A DNA stretch of 64,000 nucleotides from Demequina capsici (GTDB lineage: Bacteria > Actinomycetota > Actinomycetes > Actinomycetales > Demequinaceae), in NCBI RefSeq assembly GCF_032102965.1, contig NZ_CP134880.1, forward strand, positions 496,001-560,000, given 5' to 3'. Below, in pieces: positions 19,089 to 29,289 of this stretch; positions within the stretch are counted from its first letter, which is position 1, and each line of letters opens with the position of its first letter. A model generated the notes under the pieces. The model searched no databases. It worked only from the letters and a program-made list of their open reading frames with translations, and was not told the DNA's origin. The position numbers and the translations under genes were made by a program.

Positions 19089-20621
19089 ATGGACACCACA
19101 CCCGATCCCCGCCGTTGGTGGGGTCTCGCCGCCATCGGGCTGGCGCAGCTCATGGTCGTGCTCGACATGACCATCGTCAACATCGCGATGCCCACCGCGC
19201 AGGCGGACCTGGGCATCTCCGACGCCGATCGCCAGTGGATCATCACGGCGTACACGCTCGCCTTCGGGGGCCTCCTGCTCCTCGGCGGACGCATGGGCGA
19301 CGTCTTCGGACGCAAGCGCATCATGATCATCGGCCTCGCCGGATTCGCGGCCGCCTCGGCCTTCGGTGGACTCTCGCAGACGTTCGCGATGCTCATCATC
19401 GCCCGTGCCCTCCAGGGCATGTTCGCGGCGCTGCTCGCCCCGGCGGCCCTGTCCATGCTGAACGTCACGTTCACCGAACCGCGCGAGCGGGCCAGGGCGC
19501 TCGGCGTCTACGGCGCCATCGCCGGCGGTGGCGCCGCGATCGGTCTCATGCTCGGCGGCCTGCTCACGCAGTACGTCGACTGGCGCTGGACCCTCACGGT
19601 CAACGTGCCCATCGCGGTCGTCGCGATCATCGGCACCGTCATGTTCCTGCACGACCACAGCACGCACGGCATCCATGCCAAGCTCGACGTCCCCGGCGCC
19701 GTGCTCGCCACCGGTGGCCTGCTCGCGATCGTGTACGGCCTCAGCGAGGCCGAGCAGAACGGCTGGACCTCCACGCTCGTGCTCTCCATGTTCGCGATCG
19801 GCGCGGTGCTGCTCACCGCGTTCATCCTGGTGGAGCGCCGCACCCCGCACGCCCTGCTGCCGCTGCACCTGATGCGTGACCGCAACCGCGCGGGAGCGCT
19901 GCTCACCGTCGGACTCACCCAGATCGGCATGTTCGGCGTGTTCCTGTTCCTCACCTACTACCTGCAGGGCGTCCAGGGCTTCTCCCCCATGAAGACCGGC
20001 TTCGCGTTCCTGCCCATGGTGCTCGGGATGATGTCCGGCGCGGTCGGCATCTCCGCCCGCCTGCTGCCTCGTGTGGGACCCCGTCGCCTGATGCTGCCCG
20101 GCATGCTCATCGCCGCGTCGGCGCTCGCCTTCCTCACGCAGATCCAGGTCGACTCGTCGTACTGGCTGCACATCTTCCCCGGCCTCATCGCCCTCGGGCT
20201 CGGCATGGGCATGACCTTCATGCCCTCCATGGCGACCGCGACAGGCGGCGTCCGTGGGACCGACGCGGGCGTGGTGTCGGCCACGCTCAACACGACCCAG
20301 CAGGTCGGTGGCTCCATCGGGATCGCCCTGCTGAACACCGTCGCGGCCACGGCCACCGCGAACTGGATCGCCGACAACGCCGCCACGACCCCCGCCGAGA
20401 TGGCGCAGGCAGCGGTGCACGGCTTCACCACGGCCATGTGGATCTCCGTCAGCGCGGTCCTGCTGGCAGCGCTCACCGCGGCGATCCTCATCAACGTGCG
20501 TCCCACGCACGGCCGCGGCTCGACGCCCGTCGCCCCCGCGACCGGCGTCCCGGCCAACGACCAGGCGGTGGCCGTCACCGCCGCCTCCCACGAGGGCGGG
20601 CCCGCAGAGATGCGCCCCTGA
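19089..20621 (+). CDS. DHA2-type (EmrB/QacA-like) MFS multidrug efflux transporter
   Basis: A 510-residue, 14-helix proton-coupled efflux protein. The first helix carries the DHA2 motif LDMTIVNIAMPT, followed by GGRMGDVFGRKR (motif A) and the GxxxGPxxGG-like motif C region AIGLMLGGLL. ATG 19089 has AAAGG upstream; the open frame to 18996 includes no better start. Divergent tetR suggests substrate-induced expression. The C-terminal 45 residues are Ala/Pro-rich and cytoplasmic. Confidence 0.93.
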   Translation: MDTTPDPRRWWGLAAIGLAQLMVVLDMTIVNIAMPTAQADLGISDADRQWIITAYTLAFGGLLLLGGRMGDVFGRKRIMIIGLAGFAAASAFGGLSQTFAMLIIARALQGMFAALLAPAALSMLNVTFTEPRERARALGVYGAIAGGGAAIGLMLGGLLTQYVDWRWTLTVNVPIAVVAIIGTVMFLHDHSTHGIHAKLDVPGAVLATGGLLAIVYGLSEAEQNGWTSTLVLSMFAIGAVLLTAFILVERRTPHALLPLHLMRDRNRAGALLTVGLTQIGMFGVFLFLTYYLQGVQGFSPMKTGFAFLPMVLGMMSGAVGISARLLPRVGPRRLMLPGMLIAASALAFLTQIQVDSSYWLHIFPGLIALGLGMGMTFMPSMATATGGVRGTDAGVVSATLNTTQQVGGSIGIALLNTVAATATANWIADNAATTPAEMAQAAVHGFTTAMWISVSAVLLAALTAAILINVRPTHGRGSTPVAPATGVPANDQAVAVTAASHEGGPAEMRP

Positions 20622-20634
20622 CACCTCGTCCCTC

Positions 20635-20672
20635 GCAGCGCCCCTCGGCTCCATCCGGGGGGGCGCTGCTGC
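20635..20672 (+). terminator. Hairpin terminator after the DHA2 transporter
   Basis: CAGCGCCCC (20637-20645 region) pairs with GGGGCGCTG around a loop rich in TCC, 14 bp after the stop codon. There is no T-run, as is common in GC-rich actinobacteria. Confidence 0.6.
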
Positions 20673-20737
20673 GTCACCGGAACGATCCGCGTCGTCCCTG
20701 CTAAGCGACGGAACCTCGGCCGGCGTACCGTGAGCAT

Positions 20738-23029
20738 ATGGGCGGTCTGCTCCGGCGCAACCTCGAGATGATCGTGCTGATCCTCTCGGGAGTCCTCCTG
20801 GCCGCGGGCGGGATCGCCTGGTGGGCATCCGCCGCTGACACGGCCCGGTGGCTCTGGATCGCAGACACGCTGCTGGGCCTTGTCTTCGCGCTCGCGGCCA
20901 CCCTTCAGGCGGCCCGGCAGCATCGGCCCACGGTCGACATCATCGCGGTGCTGGCCCTGGCCGGCGCGCTCGCGGTGGACGAGCCGCTGGCCGGCGCGAT
21001 CATCACGCTCATGCTTGCCACCGGCCAGGTGCTGGAGGCGATGGCCGATGCTCGGGCGCGGCGCGAGCTGAGCCTCCTGACGGCCCGGGCGCCGCGCACC
21101 GCCACGCGCGTCACGGCGGACGGTCTCGTTGAGATCGCCGTCGCTGACGTCGTGATCGGCGATCGGCTGCTGGTGAGGCCAGGCGAGGTGGTGCCGGTCG
21201 ACGGACGGCTCGCTCAGGACTCCACGTTCGACGAGTCGGCCCTCACAGGGGAGCCTGTGCCGGTCGAGCGGCCGGCGGGCGAGGACGTGCGCTCCGGCGT
21301 CGTCAACGTCGCGGGCCCTGCCGAGATCCTCACCACCACGACTGCGGAGACGTCGACGTACGCCGCGCTGGTGCGCCTGGTCGAGGCCGCGCAGGCCACG
21401 TCGGCCCCGTTCGTCCGCACGGCCGACAGGTGGGCGATCGCGTTCGTCCCGCTCACCCTGGTGCTGGCTGGCGTGGCGTGGGCGGCGTCCGCCGACCCGG
21501 TGCGAGCCGTCGCGGTGCTCGTGGTCGCCACCCCCTGCCCGCTCCTGCTGGCCGCGCCGATCGCGATCGTGTCGGGGCTGTCGCGGGCGGCGCGCCTGGG
21601 CGTCGTCGTCAAGGGGGGCGGAGCGCTCGAGCAGCTGGCGCGCGGCAAGGTGGTGCTGGTGGACAAGACCGGCACCCTCACGCGAGGTCGGCCCGAGCTT
21701 GCGGACGTGATCACCGCCCCCGGATACGACGCCGATCTCGCGTTGCGGCTCGCCGCCTCGGTGGACCAGTTGTCCGCGCACGTGCTCGCCGGGCCGATCG
21801 TCGAGGCGGCCAGAGCGCGCGGGCTCGACCTCGCGATGCCCGCGGACGTGATCGAGACGCACGGGCAGGGCGTCGAGGGTGTCGTCGACGGGCGGCGCAC
21901 ACGGGTGGGCCGCTACTCGTGGATCGCGGGACCGTCCCCCGAGCGATGGATCCGACGGGTCCGCAGGCGTGCCGACCTGGACGGCTCCGCGAGCTCGCTC
22001 GTCGAGGTGGACGGCGCCGTGGTGGCCGCGCTGCTGCTGCGGGACCCGATCAGGCCCGACGCTCCCCGCATGGTCCGCGCCCTGCGTGCGGCCGGCGTGA
22101 CGCGCGTCGTCCTCGCCACGGGGGACCGGGCCGACGTGGGCACCGCCGTGGGCCGCATCGTCGGCGTGGACCAGGTGCTCGCCGACTGCACCCCCGAGGA
22201 CAAGCTGGCGGCGCTCGGTCGGGAGGCCGCGCACGGCGCGACGATCATGGTGGGCGACGGCATCAACGATGCGCCGGCGCTTGCCGCCGCCGACGTGGGG
22301 GTCGCCCTCGCTGCGCGAGGCGCGACGGCGTCGTCGGAGGCGGCTGACGTGGTTCTCACGGTGGACAGGATCGATGCGCTCGCGGACGCGATGGCAGTGG
22401 CGAAGCGCTCGCGACGGATAGCCCTACAGGCGGTCGGCGTGGGGATGGGGCTGTCGCTGCTGGCGATGATCGCCGCAGCGTGGGGGCTGCTTGCGCCGAC
22501 GGTGGGCGCGGCGCTCCAGGAGGTGATCGACCTGCTGGCGATCGCGATCGCGCTGCGGGCGGTGCTGCCGGGGCGGCTGCACTCCGTGGCGCTGAGCGCG
22601 GACGATCGCGCGACTCTCGCGGCGCTGCATGAGGAGCATGACAACGTCGCGCCGCTCGTGGAGAGGGTGGCGACCGTGGCAGATGCGCTGTCCGCGCACG
22701 AGCCCGACGTGGGCGCGGCGGTCGCGCTGGTGCATGCGCTGGAGACCGAGCTGCTGCCGCACGAGCGCGCTGACGAGGAACGGCTGGTGCCTCTGGTCGC
22801 GAGGGCGCGCGGCACCGACGAGGCGGTGGCGGCGCTCAGCCGCACGCATGCGGAGATCGAGCATCAGGTGGGCAGGTTGCGGCGGCTGCTCGATGGCATC
22901 GACGGCGACCCGGAGCCGGACGACATCGTGGAGCTGCGCCGCATGCTCTATGGGCTCTACGGGGTGCTGCGCCTGCACAACGCCCAGGAGGACGAGGATG
23001 CGTTCAGCCTGATGCCCGCGCGTGGGTGA
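20738..23029 (+). CDS. P1B-type metal-transporting ATPase with C-terminal hemerythrin-like domain (P1B-5 type)
   Basis: A 763-residue membrane ATPase that exports a transition metal. It has the actuator motif TGEP (170-173), the membrane metal motif TPCP (265-268) instead of CPC, the phosphorylation site DKTGT (309-313) and GDGINDAP (506-513). The usual HP dipeptide of the nucleotide domain reads His348-Val. There is no N-terminal metal-binding domain. Residues about 625-760 form a hemerythrin-like four-helix domain with candidate ligands His631/His634, His675 with nearby Glu, His704/His709 and His747-x-x-x-Glu. TPC plus hemerythrin is the established P1B-5 architecture linked to Ni/Fe/Co export. 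Monocistronic; no regulator is adjacent. Confidence 0.88.
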   Translation: MGGLLRRNLEMIVLILSGVLLAAGGIAWWASAADTARWLWIADTLLGLVFALAATLQAARQHRPTVDIIAVLALAGALAVDEPLAGAIITLMLATGQVLEAMADARARRELSLLTARAPRTATRVTADGLVEIAVADVVIGDRLLVRPGEVVPVDGRLAQDSTFDESALTGEPVPVERPAGEDVRSGVVNVAGPAEILTTTTAETSTYAALVRLVEAAQATSAPFVRTADRWAIAFVPLTLVLAGVAWAASADPVRAVAVLVVATPCPLLLAAPIAIVSGLSRAARLGVVVKGGGALEQLARGKVVLVDKTGTLTRGRPELADVITAPGYDADLALRLAASVDQLSAHVLAGPIVEAARARGLDLAMPADVIETHGQGVEGVVDGRRTRVGRYSWIAGPSPERWIRRVRRRADLDGSASSLVEVDGAVVAALLLRDPIRPDAPRMVRALRAAGVTRVVLATGDRADVGTAVGRIVGVDQVLADCTPEDKLAALGREAAHGATIMVGDGINDAPALAAADVGVALAARGATASSEAADVVLTVDRIDALADAMAVAKRSRRIALQAVGVGMGLSLLAMIAAAWGLLAPTVGAALQEVIDLLAIAIALRAVLPGRLHSVALSADDRATLAALHEEHDNVAPLVERVATVADALSAHEPDVGAAVALVHALETELLPHERADEERLVPLVARARGTDEAVAALSRTHAEIEHQVGRLRRLLDGIDGDPEPDDIVELRRMLYGLYGVLRLHNAQEDEDAFSLMPARG

Positions 23030-23143
23030 CTCCGCGCCTCGGTGCCGTGCCCCCGGCCCGCGTGATCGATACGCATGGTCCGCCCGCCTGGTGGGTCCGC
23101 CTGCGGCTCCGTCCTGCTGGCATCTGGTGACAGAAAGATGCAG

Positions 23144-23169
23144 TTGACGAAATATTGCAGTGGCTGCAA
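23144..23169 (+). promoter_or_regulatory. Control region of the second TetR gene
   Basis: TTGACG (23144-23149) is followed at 23155-23169 by a perfect inverted repeat, TTGCAG-TGG-CTGCAA, 16 bp before the ATG at 23186. The palindrome is a good candidate for autoregulation by the TetR protein encoded downstream. A clear -10 box is not visible. Confidence 0.5.
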
Positions 23170-23185
23170 GACTGCTCCCGTGAGC

Positions 23186-23803
23186 ATGACGAGCGACATC
23201 GAGACCGGGCTGCGGCAGCGCAAGAAGCGGGCCCGTCGCGCTGCTCTCGTGGACGCTGCGCAGACGCTGGTGCTGGAGCACGGCCTCGACGCCGTCACCG
23301 TCGAGGAGATCAGCGCCAGAGCCGGAGTCTCGGGCCGCACCTTCTTCAACTACTTCGACTCCAAGGATGAGGCGGTGCTCGGACTTCCGAGCGCCGAGGT
23401 CGATGCGGACGTCGCGGCGGAGTTCACCGCCGGCGGTCCCACGGGTGACCCGTTCACCGACCTCGTGTATGTGGCGCAGTCGCTCGTCACGGGGCTCGCC
23501 GCGTCCACCGACGGGATGCTGCGCAGCCTCGCGCTCGTCCGAGCGGAGCCGAGGCTGCTCGCGCAGCAGATCGCGTGGTTCGATGCGCAGAAGGCGTCGT
23601 TCTCGTCGCTGCTCGAGCAGCGGATCGCGTCCGGCGCCGCGTCGGCCGATGCCGTGCTCGGCAGCAGCATGCTCATGCTGATGCTCCAGAACGTCGCCAC
23701 CGAGTGGGGCCGCGACGGCTCCACCGACGACCCCGAGGAGATCCTCGATTCCGTGATCGAGCGGCTCACGCTGCTCGTCCCGTCGGCACGGTTCGCCGAC
23801 TGA
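23186..23803 (+). CDS. TetR family transcriptional regulator
   Basis: A 205-residue regulator with helix-turn-helix at about 12-60 (RRAALVDAAQTLVLEHGLDA, then EISARAGVSGRTFFNYFDSKDE), the FNYF variant typical of actinobacterial efflux regulators. ATG 23186 is chosen; GTG 23180 two codons earlier is possible. There is no ribosome site before either, so the transcript may be nearly leaderless. The MFS gene follows in the same direction after 84 bp, so this is a regulator-transporter operon, unlike the divergent pair at 18265-20621. Confidence 0.9.
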   Translation: MTSDIETGLRQRKKRARRAALVDAAQTLVLEHGLDAVTVEEISARAGVSGRTFFNYFDSKDEAVLGLPSAEVDADVAAEFTAGGPTGDPFTDLVYVAQSLVTGLAASTDGMLRSLALVRAEPRLLAQQIAWFDAQKASFSSLLEQRIASGAASADAVLGSSMLMLMLQNVATEWGRDGSTDDPEEILDSVIERLTLLVPSARFAD

Positions 23804-25498
<1,695 letters not shown>

Positions 25499-25519
25499 CC
25501 CGCGGCCGGCTCGGACTGT

Positions 25520-25575
25520 CGACGCCGCCCCGTCGTCGTCGCGCTGAGAGGCGCATCGACGGCGGGGCGACGTCG
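25520..25575 (+). terminator. Strong hairpin terminator after the MFS gene
   Basis: A 19-base arm (25520-25538) pairs with 25557-25575 with one mismatch and one G-T wobble around an 18-base loop. It lies 22 bp after the stop and separates the MFS gene from the MarR gene. Confidence 0.7.
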
Positions 25576-25602
25576 TGTCGGCCCTTGGTCCCTGGCCAGA
25601 TG

Positions 25603-25622
25603 CTTCACCAGTGAAGTACATT
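25603..25622 (+). promoter_or_regulatory. MarR operator and leaderless-type -10 box
   Basis: The perfect palindrome CTTCAC-CA-GTGAAG (25603-25616) directly abuts a TACATT -10 box (25617-25622), which is 7 bp before GTG 25630. Repressor binding would occlude the promoter, consistent with MarR autoregulation, and the spacing suggests a leaderless mRNA. Confidence 0.6.
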
Positions 25623-25629
25623 GCGAGGC

Positions 25630-26091
25630 GTGGACGACGCCGCCGCTCCGATCGCCCCCCTGACCCCCGAGCAGGACGATTTCGCGCGCGCCCTCGCGCG
25701 CGCCGTCCTCTACATCCCGCGATCATTCACCGCCGACCTGGGCCGGGATCTCGGCATGACCAGCACCGAGTTCTTCACCCTCGCGCACCTCTCCGACGCC
25801 CCCTGCGGACGCGCCCGGATGGGTGATCTCGCGCTCGCCACGGCGCTCAGCCTCAGCGCGACCACGCGCGTCGGCGGGCAGCTCGCCCGCGCCGGCTATG
25901 TGACCAAGGTTCGCGCGGCCGACGATGGACGCGGCTGGGAGGCGCACCTCACCCAGGCAGGCCGCGACCAGCTCGCGCGGGCGTACCCGCACCGTGTCGC
26001 TAGCCTGCGCCACCGAGTCTTCGACCGCCTGCAGGGCGTCGACCTCGAGCCGCTCACGCGAGCGCTCGACAGCATCGTCGCCGACGACTGA
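25630..26091 (+). CDS. MarR family transcriptional regulator
   Basis: A 153-residue winged-helix protein. LGMTSTEFFTLAHLSD, MGDLALATALSLSATTRVGGQLARAGYV and the wing (VRAADDGRGWEAHLTQAGRDQ) follow the MarR pattern. GTG 25630 is favoured by the -10 box 7 bp upstream; TTG 25621 is in frame but overlaps that box. The gene of unknown function at 26115 follows after 23 bp with a strong ribosome site and is the likely target. Confidence 0.85.
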   Translation: MDDAAAPIAPLTPEQDDFARALARAVLYIPRSFTADLGRDLGMTSTEFFTLAHLSDAPCGRARMGDLALATALSLSATTRVGGQLARAGYVTKVRAADDGRGWEAHLTQAGRDQLARAYPHRVASLRHRVFDRLQGVDLEPLTRALDSIVADD

Positions 26092-26114
26092 TCCGTCCGT
26101 ACCAGGAGGCACAC

Positions 26115-27077
26115 ATGACAGCAGAGCCGCTGCGCACCGCCGAGTTCGACCGCTTCGGGCCGTGGGTGGACCAGGTGGAGGTCCTCGACGACCTTCCGCC
26201 GCTGTACCGCGACCATCCGTTCGACCTCGCAGCGGCGCGCCTGGTGCTCAAGGTGCCCCGCAACATCGCGCGCCGCGACGCGCGTCCCGACATGGACCTC
26301 TACGACCACCTGCTGATCCTCGAGGAGGATCGGCTCACCGTGCTGAGCAGGCACGCGCGCGCCGACGCGCGGGACGGGTCGAACGCGGCGAGTCGCGGCT
26401 ACGGGGCACGCGTGATCCCGCTCGGCGACGTGCTCGCAGTGTGGGACACGGTGGATCTGCTCGCGGGGCAGCTGTCGGTCGTGGTCAGGGGGCAGGCGCC
26501 CGTGGAGGTGCCCTTCAACGGGTCGGCGCGCAAGCAGATCGACCGCCTGGTCATGGAGATCGTCGACTGCACGGCGTCGGCCTCGATCCGCGGGGCGGGC
26601 GGGAGGCTGCTCGCCGCGCCCACCGGCGGCACGCCGGCCGCGATCCGCGAGGCGCTCATGCTGGACAAGGGAGTGGTGGCCGACTACGCCGAGTCCGCGG
26701 CCCACCGCGAGCGGCTCGAGGTGCTGGCGTGGCACCCTCGGCAGCCGTTGGAGCCGATCGGCGTCGGTATCGAGGGAGCACTGCGACGCCTGTCCCATGC
26801 GATCCTCCCGGCCACCCTGCAGGCGGCTGTGATCGCGCGCACCCCGTCGACCCTGGAGGTGTTCACCAGGCATGAATGGATCCTGCGTCGCAAGAAGCCG
26901 GTCCACTCGTCGACCCACCTGATCGTGCCGCTGGCCGCGATCGACTCGATGCGCGCGACGCCGCATCCGGGGTACGCACGGACCGTGGACGTGACGCTCG
27001 CGGCGCGTGGGGCGGCGGTCGTGCTGTCGATGCCGCAGGACGGGCCCACGTATCGGGCGCTGAGCGTCGCCCTCTGA
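26115..27077 (+). CDS. Protein of unknown function (320 aa)
   Basis: I do not recognise this family. The start ATG 26115 has a perfect AGGAGG eight bases upstream. There is no signal peptide or membrane segment. Two stretches rich in short beta-strands (about residues 60-150, with ILEEDRLTVLSR and VPFNGSARKQIDRL; and about 245-320, with VFTRHEWILRR and VDVTLAARGAAVVL) give an impression of PH-like or other beta domains flanking a middle Ala-rich helical part; this is pattern reading only. It is likely co-transcribed with the MarR gene 23 bp upstream. Confidence 0.6.
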   Translation: MTAEPLRTAEFDRFGPWVDQVEVLDDLPPLYRDHPFDLAAARLVLKVPRNIARRDARPDMDLYDHLLILEEDRLTVLSRHARADARDGSNAASRGYGARVIPLGDVLAVWDTVDLLAGQLSVVVRGQAPVEVPFNGSARKQIDRLVMEIVDCTASASIRGAGGRLLAAPTGGTPAAIREALMLDKGVVADYAESAAHRERLEVLAWHPRQPLEPIGVGIEGALRRLSHAILPATLQAAVIARTPSTLEVFTRHEWILRRKKPVHSSTHLIVPLAAIDSMRATPHPGYARTVDVTLAARGAAVVLSMPQDGPTYRALSVAL

Positions 27078-27079
27078 AC

Positions 27080-27133
27080 GCGACACGTGTCGCTGATCGG
27101 GACCTGGGTCCCGGGCAATTCGACGAGTGTCGA
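27080..27133. promoter_or_regulatory. Tandem 14-bp palindromes before the first ene-reductase gene
   Basis: GCGACACGTGTCGC (27080-27093, perfect) and TCGACGAGTGTCGA (27120-27133) share the frame CGAC....GTCG, with centres 40 bp apart, about four helical turns. Between them is a GGGACC-TG-GGTCCC hairpin (27099-27112). A related sequence, TCGACATATGTTCA, precedes the third ene-reductase gene (33968-33981). These are candidate regulator sites, possibly for the nearby LacI protein. Confidence 0.4.
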
Positions 27134-27237
27134 GCAATCCTGGCGTGGCAGTATCACTTGCGTCCAAGGACGGCCGCGAGCATCTGTTCCCCGGCGGTTG
27201 CGCGGGGGTCCGGGCGCCCCGGATGAAGGACACGTCA

Positions 27238-29214
27238 ATGAAGTTGCTCGAACCCGGCGCCATCGGCTCGATGGAGCTCAAGAACCGCGTATTCATGGCC
27301 CCCATGGGCACCACCACCGAACCGGACGGCTCGTTCCATGAGCGCTCCATCCGCTACTACGAGGAGCGGGCCCGCGGCGGCTTCGGCCTCATCATCACCG
27401 GCGCCAACCAGGTGACCACCGAGTACGAGCAGAAGGCCTGCAACATCATCGGCACCGACCGGTCGATGGAGCAGATGAAGGAGCTCGTCAACCGCATCCA
27501 CACGGCTGGCGCCAAGCTCTGCATCCAGATCACCCCGGGCCTGGGACGCATGCAACTGCCCTACGCGGCCGAGGTCGCACCGCTCGCCGCCAGCGCCGTC
27601 GAGTCCTACTGGTTCCCGGGCCTCATGTGCGAGCCGCTGAGCGTCGAGCAGATCCAGCACCTCGTCGCCAAGATGGGCGAGGGCGCCGCGTTTGCCAAGG
27701 CCGCGGGCGCCGATGCCGTCGAGATCCACGGCTACGGCGGCTACCTGATCGACCAGTTCAGCTCGGCGCTGTGGAACAAGCGCGAGGACGAGTACGGCGG
27801 CGACCTCAAGGGCCGCATGAAGTTCGGCCTGGACATCGTGAAGTCCGTGCGCGACGCGGTCGGCCCGGACTTCCCGATCCTCTACAAGTACACTCCGTAC
27901 CACGGCGTTCCCGGCGGTCGCGAGCTTGAGGAGGGCCTGGAGCAGACCCGCCTGATCCAGGAGGCCGGCGTCGACGGACTGCACGTCGACATGGGCTGCT
28001 ATGAGGCCTGGTACAAGGCCATCCCGACCGTCTACCAGCCCATCGCCCTGCAGGCCTGGCTCGCCGCCGAGGTGAAGAAGATCGCCACCGTGCCCGTGCT
28101 CACCGTCGGCAAGCTCAACGACCCTGCCGTCGCCGAGGACGTCCTGCAGACCGGCAAGGGCGACTTCATCGGCCTGGGCCACGGCTCGCTCGCCGAGCCG
28201 AACTGGGTGAACAAGGTCGCCGAGAACAAGGCGTACGACATCACGCCCTGCATCGGCTGCAACGAGTGCCTGTTCTCAGGCTTCAAGGGCGGCAACTACG
28301 TGTGCGCCGTCAACCCGACGTGCTTCGCGGAGGACATGAACCCGATCGAGCCCGTCACCGAGCCCCAGCGCGCGCTCGTGCTCGGCGGAGGTCCCGGTGG
28401 CATGGAGTTCGCCATCACCGCCGCGGGGCGCGGCGTCGAGGTCGAGCTGTGGGAGAAGGGCCCCCGCCTGGGTGGCACCCTCTACGCGGCCGGCGGTCCG
28501 TCGTTCAAGAAGGACGTCAAGGACTACGCCGACGTGATGGTGAACCGCGTGTACCGGTCCGACGTGGTGGTGAAGACCATGAAGGACGCCACCGCTGAGG
28601 AGATCCTCGCAGGCGGCTGGGACAAGGTCGTGCTCGCGACCGGCGCCCGCCACACGATGCCCCCGATCCCGGGCATCGAGAGCGCCTCCGTGGTCAGGGC
28701 CAACGACCTGCTCACCGGCCGGGTCGGGTACGGCAGGAAGGTCGTCGTCATCGGTGCGGGACTCGTCGGCTGCGAGGCGGCCGCGATGATCGCGCAGACC
28801 GCCGACACCGTCACCGTGGTCGAGATGGAGGAGAAGATCCTCGCCACCGTCGAGCACTGCCGCAACAACGAGCTCGCGCTCGCGCAGCTGCTTGAGGACT
28901 CTCAGATCGAGTTCGTGACCGGCGCCCGCGTGGCGCAGATCACCGATGATGGCCTCACCTACAGCAAGGATGGTGCCGACACCACGATCGACGCCGACAC
29001 CGTGGTGATCGCCGCCGGCTACACGCCGAACGACGAGCTGCTCGCTGCGCTCGAAGGCAAGGTGGACGTCTCCGTCATCGGCGACGCCGTCGAGGCCGAC
29101 AGCATCCTGTCCGCGGTGCATGGCGGCTTCCAGCTCGCCCGCACCCTGGGCACCGAGCTGCCGCTTCTCACCGCGGCGGACCTCGCTGGGATCGCTCCCG
29201 TCGCCGCCGACTGA
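27238..29214 (+). CDS. NADH:flavin oxidoreductase / ene-reductase with 4Fe-4S and FAD domains (paralogue 1)
   Basis: A 658-residue multidomain redox enzyme of the 2,4-dienoyl-CoA reductase/BaiCD type. An Old Yellow Enzyme FMN barrel (about 1-335) leads to a 4Fe-4S site, Cys338-x2-Cys341-x3-Cys345-x11-Cys357, then FAD- and NAD-binding Rossmann folds (LVLGGGPGGMEF and VVVIGAGLVGCEAA). The catalytic loop reads HGYGGYLIDQF, where classical OYEs have H-x-x-H/N-G-Y. ATG 27238 is chosen because GAAGGA lies seven bases upstream; ATG 27223 is the alternative. The family reduces activated C=C bonds with NAD(P)H; the substrate is unknown. Confidence 0.9.
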   Translation: MKLLEPGAIGSMELKNRVFMAPMGTTTEPDGSFHERSIRYYEERARGGFGLIITGANQVTTEYEQKACNIIGTDRSMEQMKELVNRIHTAGAKLCIQITPGLGRMQLPYAAEVAPLAASAVESYWFPGLMCEPLSVEQIQHLVAKMGEGAAFAKAAGADAVEIHGYGGYLIDQFSSALWNKREDEYGGDLKGRMKFGLDIVKSVRDAVGPDFPILYKYTPYHGVPGGRELEEGLEQTRLIQEAGVDGLHVDMGCYEAWYKAIPTVYQPIALQAWLAAEVKKIATVPVLTVGKLNDPAVAEDVLQTGKGDFIGLGHGSLAEPNWVNKVAENKAYDITPCIGCNECLFSGFKGGNYVCAVNPTCFAEDMNPIEPVTEPQRALVLGGGPGGMEFAITAAGRGVEVELWEKGPRLGGTLYAAGGPSFKKDVKDYADVMVNRVYRSDVVVKTMKDATAEEILAGGWDKVVLATGARHTMPPIPGIESASVVRANDLLTGRVGYGRKVVVIGAGLVGCEAAAMIAQTADTVTVVEMEEKILATVEHCRNNELALAQLLEDSQIEFVTGARVAQITDDGLTYSKDGADTTIDADTVVIAAGYTPNDELLAALEGKVDVSVIGDAVEADSILSAVHGGFQLARTLGTELPLLTAADLAGIAPVAAD

Positions 29215-29229
29215 CCGGGATCAGGACGC

Positions 29230-29264
29230 AAGGGCCCGGGTATCCGCGAGGATGCCCGGGCCTT
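29230..29264 (+). terminator. Hairpin terminator after ene-reductase 1
   Basis: GGCCCGGG (29233-29240) pairs with CCCGGGCC (29255-29262), extended by AAG/CTT, 15 bp after the stop. It lies between convergent genes and could serve both. Confidence 0.6.
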
Positions 29265-29289
29265 GGCCTGTCGCGAGCTGACTCGGGGA

